Of a stretch of 64,000 bases of DNA, positions 53,908 to 62,321 are shown piece after piece. Origin of the DNA: Parabacteroides distasonis (GTDB lineage: Bacteria; Bacteroidota; Bacteroidia; Bacteroidales; Tannerellaceae). A program made the position numbers and the translations under genes. The notes under the pieces were generated by a model that searched no databases, was not told the origin of the DNA, and saw only the letters and a list, made by a program, of their open reading frames with translations. Numbering within the stretch: position 1 is the first letter of the stretch; each line of letters starts with the position of its first letter. The stretch lies in NCBI RefSeq assembly GCF_004793765.1, contig NZ_SRYM01000018.1, positions 1 to 64,000 on the forward strand. The letters are read 5' to 3'.

Positions 53908-53916
53908 TGAAGGGAT

Positions 53917-53938
53917 GAGATGGGGTATGCCCCGTCTC
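53917..53938. terminator. Hairpin 2 inside the invertible segment
   Basis: GAGATGGGG and CCCCGTCTC form a GC-rich stem with one T-G pair around loop TATG. No long T run follows, so termination is uncertain. After inversion it would lie just upstream of the capsule genes. Confidence 0.5.
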
Positions 53939-54072
53939 TATACTTAATGTTTGTAGATTTGGGGGAGTGACGTGATGATGCTGGAAATATGAGGTCGTTT
54001 CGTCTCTATTGTCGTGTTCATACACATACGAATAGAAACGAAAAATCAAGGAAAAATAAATTCAGAAAACAA

Positions 54073-54130
54073 ACAAAGCCTACACAAAGCCTGAAAATTG
54101 TTTGTTATTCGGTGTTTTTTACTAAATTTG
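54073..54130 (+). promoter_or_regulatory. Capsule-locus promoter with upstream direct repeats
   Basis: TTTG at 54101-54104, 18-bp spacer, TAAATTTG at 54123-54130: a good Bacteroidetes promoter, 12 bp inside the right inverted repeat and reading rightward. Two exact ACAAAGCCT copies at 54073-54081 and 54084-54092 lie one helical turn apart, just upstream of the -33 element, as expected of an activator site. Confidence 0.82.
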
Positions 54131-54142
54131 CGGCGTGGAAGA

Positions 54143-54168
54143 TTACGCTACTTCCCAAGTAGCCGATC
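54143..54168. repeat. Right 26-bp inverted repeat of the invertible segment
   Basis: Perfect inverse complement of 53855-53880, with the same arms GCTACTT (54147-54153) and AAGTAGC (54157-54163) around CCC. The 135 bp from here to the next gene form the untranslated leader of the capsule transcript, where UpxY-type antiterminators are known to act. Confidence 0.93.
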
Positions 54169-54303
54169 TTTCCCGTCCCGATAGAAGAGATATTGATATG
54201 GTTTCTATTGCTTTTAAATTTTCGGGAATAGAAAAGGGTATTTGATTTAAGTATTGATTATCAGTGTATTAATAGAATACGCTGATATGGCATTGAAGTA
54301 TCT

Positions 54304-55359
54304 ATGGGTCATGATCTTCCCCCTTTACCATTGCGTGATGTCCACACCGTAAGATGGTATGTGTTATCTCTTCCTGCTTGTCATAAAGGCCCTGTCAAGG
54401 GTTTGGAGAAGGAGTTGGATCGCAGGGTGCGTTGGGGTGAGCCTACGTTCGATTTTTTCGCCCCCTCTTTCGTGGAGATGCACCGCCGTGAGGGGCGTTT
54501 GGTGGAGACTCACCGTCCGTTACTCTATAATTACGTGTTTATCCGCTCCTCTGTGTATGAGATCTTCCGTTTGAAACGGGATTTCCCCTTGTATAATTTC
54601 CTGCCTAGCGTGGATGGCCGTGGCTCATATCCTTTTGTCTCCGATCGTGAGATGGAAAACTTGCGTTGGGTGGCCCGTTCTTACTCGGATGAACTTCCTG
54701 TATATGTGCCGGAAGCGGGTTATTTGCGTAAAGGTGACCGGATACGCATCACGGATGGCCGTTTCAAGGGTGTTGAGGCAAGCGTGGTGATACAGCCCGG
54801 TGTCGGCGAACGGGAGGTGATGGTATGCGTGGACAACTGGATGTGGGTTCCCCTGTTGCGTGTTCAGCCGGGTGAATATGAGGTGATCGGTTTGGCCGAG
54901 GAGGGCAAGCATGTATATACTCGTTTGGACAATTCCCGGATACAAAATGGTCTCCATGAGGCGTTGGGCCGTCATTGGGGAGATTGTGGTGTTACGGCTG
55001 CCGATCGTGAGCTGGCGACCGAGACCTTGCGTGCCTATGGGGAGTTACAGCTGGATTCGGCCGTGATGCGTTGCAAGCTCTATTCCCTCTTGTTGCCCGC
55101 CTATACGATACTAGGGGACGAGGAGCGGCAAAAGTCGTTGATCGGAACGATCGTCTCGTTCCTACCCTTGATCCGTGCGGAGCAGTCGTTGGCATTATTA
55201 CTACTTACGCTTTATGGCTGTACGGATAGCAGTATCTATTATTATCGTGCGCACGAGTTGATCGATCCGTGGAGTCGGGAATCCTCCCCGAAGAAGAGTA
55301 AATTATCCTTGATCCGTCGGTTAGCCGACTACGACCGCTGGCTGAAACATAATTCATAA
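54304..55359 (+). CDS. UpxY-family transcription antiterminator, long form
   Basis: 351 residues. The N-terminal NusG-like domain (VRWYVLSLPACHKGPVKGLEKEL, then FFAPSFVEMHRREGRLVETHRPLLYNYVFIRSS) spans about 15-120. A KOW motif lies near 140-155 (GYLRKGDRIRITDGRFKGVEASVV). B. fragilis UpxY proteins are about half this length; here some 150 extra residues follow, mostly helical (RELATETLRAYGELQLDSAVMRCKLYSLLLPAYTILG). The product should load on RNA polymerase in the leader and allow transcription through this locus. First gene after the invertible promoter. Confidence 0.88.
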   Translation: MGHDLPPLPLRDVHTVRWYVLSLPACHKGPVKGLEKELDRRVRWGEPTFDFFAPSFVEMHRREGRLVETHRPLLYNYVFIRSSVYEIFRLKRDFPLYNFLPSVDGRGSYPFVSDREMENLRWVARSYSDELPVYVPEAGYLRKGDRIRITDGRFKGVEASVVIQPGVGEREVMVCVDNWMWVPLLRVQPGEYEVIGLAEEGKHVYTRLDNSRIQNGLHEALGRHWGDCGVTAADRELATETLRAYGELQLDSAVMRCKLYSLLLPAYTILGDEERQKSLIGTIVSFLPLIRAEQSLALLLLTLYGCTDSSIYYYRAHELIDPWSRESSPKKSKLSLIRRLADYDRWLKHNS

Positions 55360-55370
55360 TTCAAAAAGAA

Positions 55371-55751
55371 ATGTCTTCCCTTCCCGCTGGTGTTCGCTTG
55401 GTCGCATTGCTAAACGAACACCTGAATGAGATCATGGATCGTGAGCGCACGAACCGTACCTCGATCCATTTATATTGTACGGGTCCTTATTGGGTGGCTT
55501 TCGAGCGTTCTGCCTATCAGTTGTGTCTCACTTTTCCGGATAGCGAGATCACGCCGCTGCGCCTGTTCGCTTACCCGTTCCCGATCGTGATGGTGTCCGT
55601 GACGGATCGCTCGTTGCGTTCGTACGCCCGTAAACATATTTTGAGGCGGGACGAGACAGATTACGTGGTGCTGACCGTCCCCGAATCCTCCTCGACCGAC
55701 TACCGAAGATGGCATGCCGGTGAGGTGGAGGGCTTGCCCCAGCTGACATGA
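55371..55751 (+). CDS. Small protein in the UpxZ position
   Basis: 126 residues, soluble, starting MSSLPAGVRLVALLNEHLNEIMDRERTNRTSIHLY. The sequence has an alpha-beta layout with YPFPIVMVSVTDRSLRSYARKHILRRDE. Capsule loci of Bacteroidales carry a upxZ gene directly after upxY whose product blocks UpxY proteins of other loci. This gene has the position and roughly the size, but I cannot confirm sequence membership. It starts 11 bp after the UpxY-like gene. Confidence 0.6.
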   Translation: MSSLPAGVRLVALLNEHLNEIMDRERTNRTSIHLYCTGPYWVAFERSAYQLCLTFPDSEITPLRLFAYPFPIVMVSVTDRSLRSYARKHILRRDETDYVVLTVPESSSTDYRRWHAGEVEGLPQLT

Positions 55752-55767
55752 ACCAAAAATTTTATTC

Positions 55768-57681
55768 ATGATGAACCTTTTTTCTAAACTCTCAACGTGG
55801 TATTTCTCAAGGAAAGCGTTGCCGTATTGGAGCATTATCCTGTTGGATTGCTTGGTGATCCTGTTTTCAGGTTTGCTGGTATATGCGTTGAATAATGGTA
55901 TCTTCGCCACGATGGGTATCTTCTGGCACCTGTCGCTCACGTGGGGTGTTTGTTTGGTGCCTTATCTGTTGGGCTTCAGGTTGTTCCGTACGTATTCGGG
56001 CATCATTCGCTACTCTTCCTTCGTGGATTTGCAGCGGGTGGGCTTCGCCGTGCTGTTCGGTGCGGTTTGCGTAGTGGCCTTCCAAGAGCTTACGGACTTC
56101 TCGCCTTACTTGGTGTATATCCGTAAACGGGATCTTGTGTTATCCTCCCTGCTGGCGATGAGCTTGATGTGGGCGCTGCGTGTGTTCGTGAAATACTTCT
56201 ACGTGACGACCTTCCGTCAGTCGAAGGCTAAGCGCGCCTTTATCTTTGGCGTGAAGCAAGGCGGTATCAGTCTGGCGAAGAGTATCCAGAATCAGGATCC
56301 TGCGCAATATGTGCTGGCAGGCTTTGTCTCGGAGGCCGGGAACATGCAGAATCGTATATTGATGGGAGTGCGTGTATACCCTTTTGATGAGGAGTTGATC
56401 GATACCATGTGCCGGGAGCGGGCGACGATCCTTTTCGTCTCTCCTTTGAAGAGCGACTCCATCCGGGAACAGCCGGATATGGTGGCTCGTCTGGTGGAGG
56501 CGGGGATTAAGATCTACGTGACGCCGGCGGCGCAAGAATGGGACGGAAAGAGCGATTTGACGCATACGCAACTCCGGATGGTGGAGATCGAGGATCTGCT
56601 TCCCCGGGAAAAGATAGAGATAGACATGGAGGCGGTGGGTCGCTTGCTTCGTGGTCAACGCATCCTGATAACGGGAGCCGCCGGCAGCATTGGTGGCGAG
56701 ATGGTGCGCCAGATCGCCTCGTTCGCTCCGGATCGTTTGATCTTGGTAGATCAGGCGGAGACTCCCTTGCACGACATCCGCTTGATGATGGCGAGGGATT
56801 GGCGGGATATCAACGCCTATACCTTGGTGGCGGACATCGCTAACAAGTCTCGCATGGAGGAGATCTTCTCGGAGCATCGTCCCGCCTATGTATTCCATGC
56901 GGCGGCTTATAAACACGTTCCGATGATGGAGGATAATCCTTGCGAGAGCGTGGGTAACAACGTGGACGGTACCCGTGTGATCGCCGACTTGGCCGTGAAG
57001 TATGGCACGAGGAAATTCGTGATGATCTCCACGGATAAGGCGGTGAATCCTACGAACGTGATGGGTTGCTCGAAACGTATCTGCGAGATTTACGTGCAGA
57101 GCCTCGACAAGGCGATCAAGGAGGGGTATGTGGAAGGTGTGACGCAGTTCGTTACGACCCGCTTCGGCAACGTACTGGGTTCTAACGGCTCAGTGATTCC
57201 GTTATTCCGTGAACAGATTGCCAAGGGCGGTCCCGTGACAGTGACGCATCCGGATATCATCCGTTTCTTCATGTTGATCCCGGAGGCTTGCCGGTTGGTA
57301 TTGGAGGCAGGTACGATGGGTAACGGTGGGGAGATCTTCGTCTTCGACATGGGCAAGCCCGTGCGTATCATCGACTTGGCGAAACGTATGATCCAGCTCT
57401 CGGGTGCCAAGAACGTAGAGATCCATTTCACCGGTCTTCGTGCTGGTGAGAAACTGTACGAGGAAGTACTGAACGACGAGGAGATCACCTTACCAACTTT
57501 CCATCCGAAGATCAAGATCGCCAAGGTACGGGAGTACGATTATGATACGGTTTGCCAAGATATAGATGAACTCGTTGGGTTAGGCCGCTCGAAGGACGAT
57601 ATGGCCATCGTGGGCAAGATGAAGGCGATCGTCCCCGAGTTTAAGAGCCGGCACTCCAAGTATGAGGTACTGGATAAATAG
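55768..57681 (+). CDS. FlaA1/CapD-type UDP-sugar 4,6-dehydratase/epimerase
   Basis: 637-residue membrane protein. Four to five N-terminal helices (about 15-130), a nucleotide-binding middle domain (about 145-270, AFIFGVKQGGISLAKSI) and a C-terminal SDR domain. The SDR domain shows GAAGSIGGEMVRQ near 302, HAAAYKHVPMMEDNP near 383 and STDKAVNPTNVMGCSKRICE near 420. It is expected to make a 4-keto-6-deoxy or epimerised UDP-HexNAc, often the first sugar of a capsule repeat. Composition resembles the upx genes more than the AT-rich transferases behind. The 290-bp gap after it holds array D. Confidence 0.93.
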   Translation: MMNLFSKLSTWYFSRKALPYWSIILLDCLVILFSGLLVYALNNGIFATMGIFWHLSLTWGVCLVPYLLGFRLFRTYSGIIRYSSFVDLQRVGFAVLFGAVCVVAFQELTDFSPYLVYIRKRDLVLSSLLAMSLMWALRVFVKYFYVTTFRQSKAKRAFIFGVKQGGISLAKSIQNQDPAQYVLAGFVSEAGNMQNRILMGVRVYPFDEELIDTMCRERATILFVSPLKSDSIREQPDMVARLVEAGIKIYVTPAAQEWDGKSDLTHTQLRMVEIEDLLPREKIEIDMEAVGRLLRGQRILITGAAGSIGGEMVRQIASFAPDRLILVDQAETPLHDIRLMMARDWRDINAYTLVADIANKSRMEEIFSEHRPAYVFHAAAYKHVPMMEDNPCESVGNNVDGTRVIADLAVKYGTRKFVMISTDKAVNPTNVMGCSKRICEIYVQSLDKAIKEGYVEGVTQFVTTRFGNVLGSNGSVIPLFREQIAKGGPVTVTHPDIIRFFMLIPEACRLVLEAGTMGNGGEIFVFDMGKPVRIIDLAKRMIQLSGAKNVEIHFTGLRAGEKLYEEVLNDEEITLPTFHPKIKIAKVREYDYDTVCQDIDELVGLGRSKDDMAIVGKMKAIVPEFKSRHSKYEVLDK

Positions 57682-57746
57682 CTTTTTCTTTATATAATTC
57701 GAGGCTATATATTCACACACCCCCAATGGATGAAGGCTGAGCAAAA

Positions 57747-57839
57747 AAAGTATGTTAGGTGACTTGCGCCACGCACCTAAGATACTTTGCTGATGCACCT
57801 AAGATCTTTTGCCGATGTACCTAAGATACTTTTGTCAAA
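57747..57839. repeat. Array D: 22-bp units
   Basis: (C/T)ACCTAAGAT begins at 57774, 57796 and 57818, exactly 22 bp apart, each followed by a variant of ACTTTTGCTGATG. An inverted unit (AAAGTATGTTAGGTG, 57747-57761) matches the inverse of 57774-57788 at 13 of 15 positions. Confidence 0.8.
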
Positions 57840-57909
57840 TAATTTGGTATTGCTACAAGGCACTGTATAGGGTGCTGAGGCATGGAAATAGAAAAATAGA
57901 TGGCTGAAA

Positions 57910-57942
57910 ATTGATCGTTTAAGGGAAATAACGTTATATTTG
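57910..57942 (+). promoter_or_regulatory. Candidate own promoter of the AAA/nuclease-like gene
   Basis: ATTG at 57910-57913 and TATATTTG at 57935-57942, 21 bp between them, about 30 bp before the start codon at 57972. It suggests expression independent of the capsule promoter. Confidence 0.55.
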
Positions 57943-57971
57943 TCTTGACGAACCAATAAACAGAGACGAAG

Positions 57972-59537
57972 ATGGAAGGGCGGCGATTATATCCGATAGG
58001 GATACAGACATTCTCGGAAATCCGAGAGGGTAATTATGTGTATGTTGATAAGACAGCCTTAGTCTATGGAATGACACATGCGGATTCAAAATATGTCTTC
58101 TTGAGTCGTCCTCGTCGTTTCGGAAAGTCGTTGCTTACTTCTACGCTCCATAGTTATTTCGAGGGGTGGAAGGATTTGTTTGAGGGTTTGGCTATCGAGC
58201 GTCTGGAGAAGGAGTGGACAAGTTATCCGGTGCTTCATTTTGACATGAGCACAGCGAAGCATATGGACAAGGATCGGCTTCTGAGTGAGCTGGAGAGGAA
58301 ATTGTATGGTTACGAGCAGATATACGGACGTGATGAGAGCGCTATTTATACGAACCAACGTCTGGAAAGTCTTATCAAACGTGCCTACGCCCAGACCGGT
58401 CTAAAGGTGGTTATCTTGATCGACGAGTACGACGCTCCCTTGCTGGACGTGGTGCATGAGGAGAAGGAGCTGCCGAAGCTTCGCGACGTGATGCGTAACT
58501 TCTATAGTCCGCTTAAAGCCTGCGATCCTTATTTGCGTTTTGTTTTCTTGACCGGAATTACCAAGTTCTCCCAATTGAGCATCTTCAGTGAGTTGAACAA
58601 TATAAAGAACATCAGCATGCTCCCGGAGTACGCCGCCCTCTGTGGCATCACGGAGGAGGAGATGCGTGAGCAGATGGGCGAGGGTATCGGTCGTTTGGCC
58701 GACAACCTCGGCGTTTCTCCGGAGGGTGCCTTGGGTGCCTTGAAATCGAATTATGACGGTTACCATTTCACGTGGCCGTCGCCCGATATATACAACCCGT
58801 TCAGCCTGTTGAACGCCTTGGCCGACAGTAAACTAAATTCCTATTGGTTCGGTAGCGGTACGCCCACCTATTTGATCGAGATGCTGAACAAGTATCACGT
58901 GAAACCCCAGCAAATAGGCGCACGCAAGGTTTTGGCAGAGTCGTTTGACGCACCCACGGAACGGATGGTCGATATTACGCCATTGCTCTATCAGAGCGGT
59001 TACATCACGATAAAGGATTATTCCTCGCTCACGAATTTGTACACGCTCGACATCCCAAACAAGGAGGTACGTATGGGATTGATGAAGAGTTTATTGCCCA
59101 ATTATTTGCATCAATACACAGCGGATGGACTTACTACGGTAGCCCTTCTTTTCGAGGCGATCGCTGGAGAGCGGATGGACGATGCCCTGCGTTTATTGCA
59201 GACCTTCCTGTCCACCCAATGTGACAATACGGATTACGAGGGCCATTATCAGTCCTTGCTTTACACGATCTTCAGCCTGCTAGGAATGTATGTGGACGTG
59301 GAAGTCCGTACCCCGAAAGGCCGTGTGGATATGGTGATGCGCACACCGACAACACTCTATGTCGTGGAATTGAAGTTAAACAAGACTGCGGATATAGCCC
59401 TTGAGCAAATCAATTTGCGCAATTACCCGGAGCGCTTCGCTCTTTGTGGGTTGCCGATCGTAAAGGTTGGAATTAATTTTGATAGTGGGCGGCATACGTT
59501 GGGGGATTGGGTTATTGAGGGTTCTATGTCTTGTTGA
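57972..59537 (+). CDS. AAA-ATPase-like protein with PD-(D/E)XK nuclease-like domain (DUF1703 type)
   Basis: 521 residues. The N-terminal AAA-ATPase_like domain opens RRLYPIGIQTFSEIREGNYVYVDKTALVY. Its P-loop is in FLSRPRRFGKSLLTSTL near residue 46 and the Walker B-like VVILIDEYDAPLLD near 150. The C-terminal part carries the PD-(D/E)XK pattern GRVDMVMRTPTTLYVVELKLNK near 451-470. This large Bacteroidales family occurs in many near-copies per genome; its function is unproven and defence or mobile roles are only suspected. It stands between capsule genes, with array D before it, array E after it and its own promoter. Confidence 0.88.
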   Translation: MEGRRLYPIGIQTFSEIREGNYVYVDKTALVYGMTHADSKYVFLSRPRRFGKSLLTSTLHSYFEGWKDLFEGLAIERLEKEWTSYPVLHFDMSTAKHMDKDRLLSELERKLYGYEQIYGRDESAIYTNQRLESLIKRAYAQTGLKVVILIDEYDAPLLDVVHEEKELPKLRDVMRNFYSPLKACDPYLRFVFLTGITKFSQLSIFSELNNIKNISMLPEYAALCGITEEEMREQMGEGIGRLADNLGVSPEGALGALKSNYDGYHFTWPSPDIYNPFSLLNALADSKLNSYWFGSGTPTYLIEMLNKYHVKPQQIGARKVLAESFDAPTERMVDITPLLYQSGYITIKDYSSLTNLYTLDIPNKEVRMGLMKSLLPNYLHQYTADGLTTVALLFEAIAGERMDDALRLLQTFLSTQCDNTDYEGHYQSLLYTIFSLLGMYVDVEVRTPKGRVDMVMRTPTTLYVVELKLNKTADIALEQINLRNYPERFALCGLPIVKVGINFDSGRHTLGDWVIEGSMSC

Positions 59538-59585
59538 GAGTTACAGGTTACTCTAGTCTGATAAAGATATTTTATCTTCGTGCGG

Positions 59586-59654
59586 AAGATGTATCATCTT
59601 GTTGATGTAAGGTGTATCATCTTATGGTTGTAAGATGTATTATCTTTCAGAGGT
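59586..59654. repeat. Array E: 23-bp units
   Basis: AAGATGTAT, AAGGTGTAT and AAGATGTAT begin at 59586, 59609 and 59632, exactly 23 bp apart. The first contains its own dyad, AAGATG-TAT-CATCTT. The rest of the 59538-59832 gap is AT-rich with GGACAGT words near 59704-59718 and holds no gene. Confidence 0.78.
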
Positions 59655-59832
59655 ATCAGGCTTACGGAAACGAAGGGACCCCTAATCGAATTGCGTACCT
59701 TGTTGGACAGTGGACAGTCAAAGAATTCAGAATTTAGAAGTCAGTATTATACAGAAGCCCTTAATTATCTGAATTGATTCTGAAAAGAGATATTTGCTTT
59801 CTTTATAGCCTTTTTAATCACAATCAAATCGT

Positions 59833-60810
59833 ATGAATGTTCCCAAAATCGACATAATTGTACCAGTGTATAATGTCGAACCATATTTGAGAAAATGTGT
59901 TGATTCTTTATTGAATCAAACTTATGATGATTATATAATCTCTTTGGTAGATGATGGTTCTCCTGATGAGTGTCCTGTCATCTGTGATGAATATGCAATC
60001 AACTATCCGGAAAAAATCAGGGTTTATCATAAGCAGAATGGAGGATTATCAGATGCGAGGAATTATGCGGTAGAAAGATCAAAATCGGAGTTTGTGATTT
60101 TTGTGGATTCCGATGATTGGGTATCGGAGCATTTTATTCAGAATCTAGTTGAAGGACTCACCTCTAGTGAAATTGATATGGTAGTTTCTCCATATTACAG
60201 AGCAACAGAAACCTCGGAAGGATTTTCTATATATTTTAATATGTCAACAAAAGCTCCTTGCGCAATGGAAATGGAAGAGGCTTTAGTGGAGTTGTGTAAA
60301 GAAAAATATTATGGAAATCATGCATGGTCTAAACTTTTTCGTTTAGGTTTACTTAAGGTGTATCCTTATCCAAAGGGTAAATATTATGAGGATTCTTATA
60401 CTACATATAAACATATAGCTCATTCAAGGTTGGTGTCGTATGTTTCTACTCCTGGATATTATTATCTTCAACGTAAGGGTAGTATCGTACGTTCTGAATT
60501 TCAGAGAAAGCATCTTGATGTTATTTATGCAACCCAAGAAATGGTAAAGTATATGATTGACAATCATTTTTCTCGGAAAACTATTTCGTTTGGAGTTTAT
60601 AAATTATTAAGAAATGCCCATGCTACATTTATTCATGCTAAGAGAGAGCAAGATTTTGATATAATTTATGATGAGATATTTTTGATTTTGAATCAATATA
60701 AGGAGTATTTTCCTGCTATTAATCAATCGTTGAAAGAAGCGATGATTCATAAACTGATGATGTCTTGTCGTTTATTGTATCATTTTATGATTCTTTATAA
60801 AAAAGAATGA
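59833..60810 (+). CDS. Family 2 glycosyltransferase of the capsule locus
   Basis: 325-residue GT-A transferase. It starts MNVPKIDIIVPVYNVEPYLRKCVDSLLNQT, then SLVDDGSPDECPVICDEYA, LSDARNYAVERSKSEFVIFVDSDDWVS with the metal-binding Asp pair, and HAWSKLFRLGLLK in the acceptor half. It adds one sugar to the lipid-linked repeat unit. From this gene on the DNA is clearly more AT-rich than before, with many AT-ending codons. Confidence 0.92.
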   Translation: MNVPKIDIIVPVYNVEPYLRKCVDSLLNQTYDDYIISLVDDGSPDECPVICDEYAINYPEKIRVYHKQNGGLSDARNYAVERSKSEFVIFVDSDDWVSEHFIQNLVEGLTSSEIDMVVSPYYRATETSEGFSIYFNMSTKAPCAMEMEEALVELCKEKYYGNHAWSKLFRLGLLKVYPYPKGKYYEDSYTTYKHIAHSRLVSYVSTPGYYYLQRKGSIVRSEFQRKHLDVIYATQEMVKYMIDNHFSRKTISFGVYKLLRNAHATFIHAKREQDFDIIYDEIFLILNQYKEYFPAINQSLKEAMIHKLMMSCRLLYHFMILYKKE

Positions 60811-60857
60811 CTGTTATTAATGGTTTGATTGTAATTAATTGAGTTATATTTGATTGT

Positions 60858-62297
60858 ATGATAAGATTAAAGCAATATATAGGGTTTGGACTGTATTTGA
60901 CATTGAACATGTTTTTTATATTGTTTTTTTTGATAGTTCAATCTGACTTTATAATAAGTGGTCTTTTTTTGGTGTGGGCAAATATGACTGTGTATGCTGT
61001 AAGAGACTTGAAATCAAAAGGTATGCTGTTTGCCTTTTGTGTGGCCTTTTTTTCGTTTCTTATGGGTAGGCATTTGTTATCTTATTATTTTAATTATGAA
61101 GTAGAGGTCTTTTCTGAGGAGATTAATACACATGCGGAATTATGTATGTTGCTGAGCTTATTGACTGTTTTTTTTTCTTATATATTTTTTTATGTGCGTA
61201 ATAGGAGAAAGAATAAACAGAGTCATGCTGAATATGTTTTACCTGATAGATATATAAAAATTATACGCAAATATTCTCTTAGAATATTTTGGGTTGCTTT
61301 TGTATTCTCTGTGATATATGCGATTTTTATTGTAGTTTTGGTACATACGATAGGCTATTTGGCTAGCTATACGGTCGAAGGAAAGGAGATGATGAGAGGC
61401 AATTATTTATTGTTGACACTCAATAGGATAGAACAGGCTCTTCCTGTTGCTTTTTGTTGTTATCTAGCGACATTTCCTGAAAGAAAGTCGTGTAATAAAA
61501 TCTGTATGTTCTATTTTTTATACTTGGCTCTTACGTTGTTGGGAGGGCAAAGAGGCCCATTCATATTGGGAACCCTATTTTTGATGATATATTATTTTTA
61601 CCGGAATAAGAGAGAGGGTGAAATATGGATAAAGAAAAGTTGGATAAGGATGGGACTGATAGCATTTCCTTTTTTACTTGCCGGATTAGGGATTTTTTCT
61701 AAAATACGAACTGGAGATAAGATCGAATTTAGTAATGTGGGTGATTCTATTGTGGATTTTGTGTATAATAACGGAGTAAGTGTTAATGTAATAAAAAGAT
61801 CTTATGAGTTAGATTCTCGCTTAAGATCAGATCGATTTTATTCATTACATTTTCTTCATGATGGTGTATTTGGATTAGTTTTTGGTTCTGATGGCGCAGG
61901 TAATAATGCGGATAAGGCTACCGAGGGTTATCACCTTGCTCATGCGCTTCCATACTTAATGTTCCGTGATAAATATCTTGAAGGGGCAGGAACAGGTACA
62001 AGCTATATAGCAGAGTTGTATCATGATTTTGGTTATATTGGAATAGTGCTTGGAAATGTGATTTATGGATTTCTGTTGGCCTCATTAGCTAAGTTTGATA
62101 AAAATAAACCCTTTAATACATCGGTTAAACTTTTGATTATAACTCGGCTTCTTTGGGCACCACGTGGAGGATTTACTGAATTTATTACGATATTATCTCT
62201 TCCTGCTACAATTTTTATATATGTCGCTGTTTTTTGGGGTGCATTTTTAGTGTTTAATATTCCACGGAGACGTTATACTAAATTGGGTGTTGGATAA
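60858..62297 (+). CDS. Wzy-type capsular polysaccharide polymerase
   Basis: 479-residue inner membrane protein with about ten to twelve hydrophobic segments and a large polar loop near residues 285-375 (SNVGDSIVDFVYNNGVSVNVIKRSYELDSRLR, then GTGTSYIAELYHDFGYIGIVLGN). This is the O-antigen polymerase layout; the GTSYIAELYHDFGYIG segment resembles the conserved late loop of Bacteroidales Wzy proteins. It joins repeat units on the periplasmic side. Sequence conservation is low in this family, so the call rests on topology and position. Confidence 0.82.
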   Translation: MIRLKQYIGFGLYLTLNMFFILFFLIVQSDFIISGLFLVWANMTVYAVRDLKSKGMLFAFCVAFFSFLMGRHLLSYYFNYEVEVFSEEINTHAELCMLLSLLTVFFSYIFFYVRNRRKNKQSHAEYVLPDRYIKIIRKYSLRIFWVAFVFSVIYAIFIVVLVHTIGYLASYTVEGKEMMRGNYLLLTLNRIEQALPVAFCCYLATFPERKSCNKICMFYFLYLALTLLGGQRGPFILGTLFLMIYYFYRNKREGEIWIKKSWIRMGLIAFPFLLAGLGIFSKIRTGDKIEFSNVGDSIVDFVYNNGVSVNVIKRSYELDSRLRSDRFYSLHFLHDGVFGLVFGSDGAGNNADKATEGYHLAHALPYLMFRDKYLEGAGTGTSYIAELYHDFGYIGIVLGNVIYGFLLASLAKFDKNKPFNTSVKLLIITRLLWAPRGGFTEFITILSLPATIFIYVAVFWGAFLVFNIPRRRYTKLGVG

Positions 62298-62321
62298 AAA
62301 TAATTTTTAATTTTAATAGTT

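Larger units (their letters stand above)
53881..54142. promoter_or_regulatory. 262-bp invertible promoter segment
   Basis: DNA between the two 26-bp repeats. The left end holds two hairpins (53884-53907 and 53917-53938), the middle has no ORF of note, and the right end carries a strong promoter (54101-54130) directed outward to the capsule genes. This arrangement, with recombinase next door and a UpxY-type gene after it, matches known phase-variable capsule promoters of Bacteroidales. In this copy the promoter points into the locus, i.e. ON. Confidence 0.88.

Noticed and set aside
56140-56916. 258-codon minus-strand ORF inside the capsule dehydratase gene
   Set aside because: Antisense shadow with His/Arg-rich nonsense composition; the plus-strand protein is clearly the real one.
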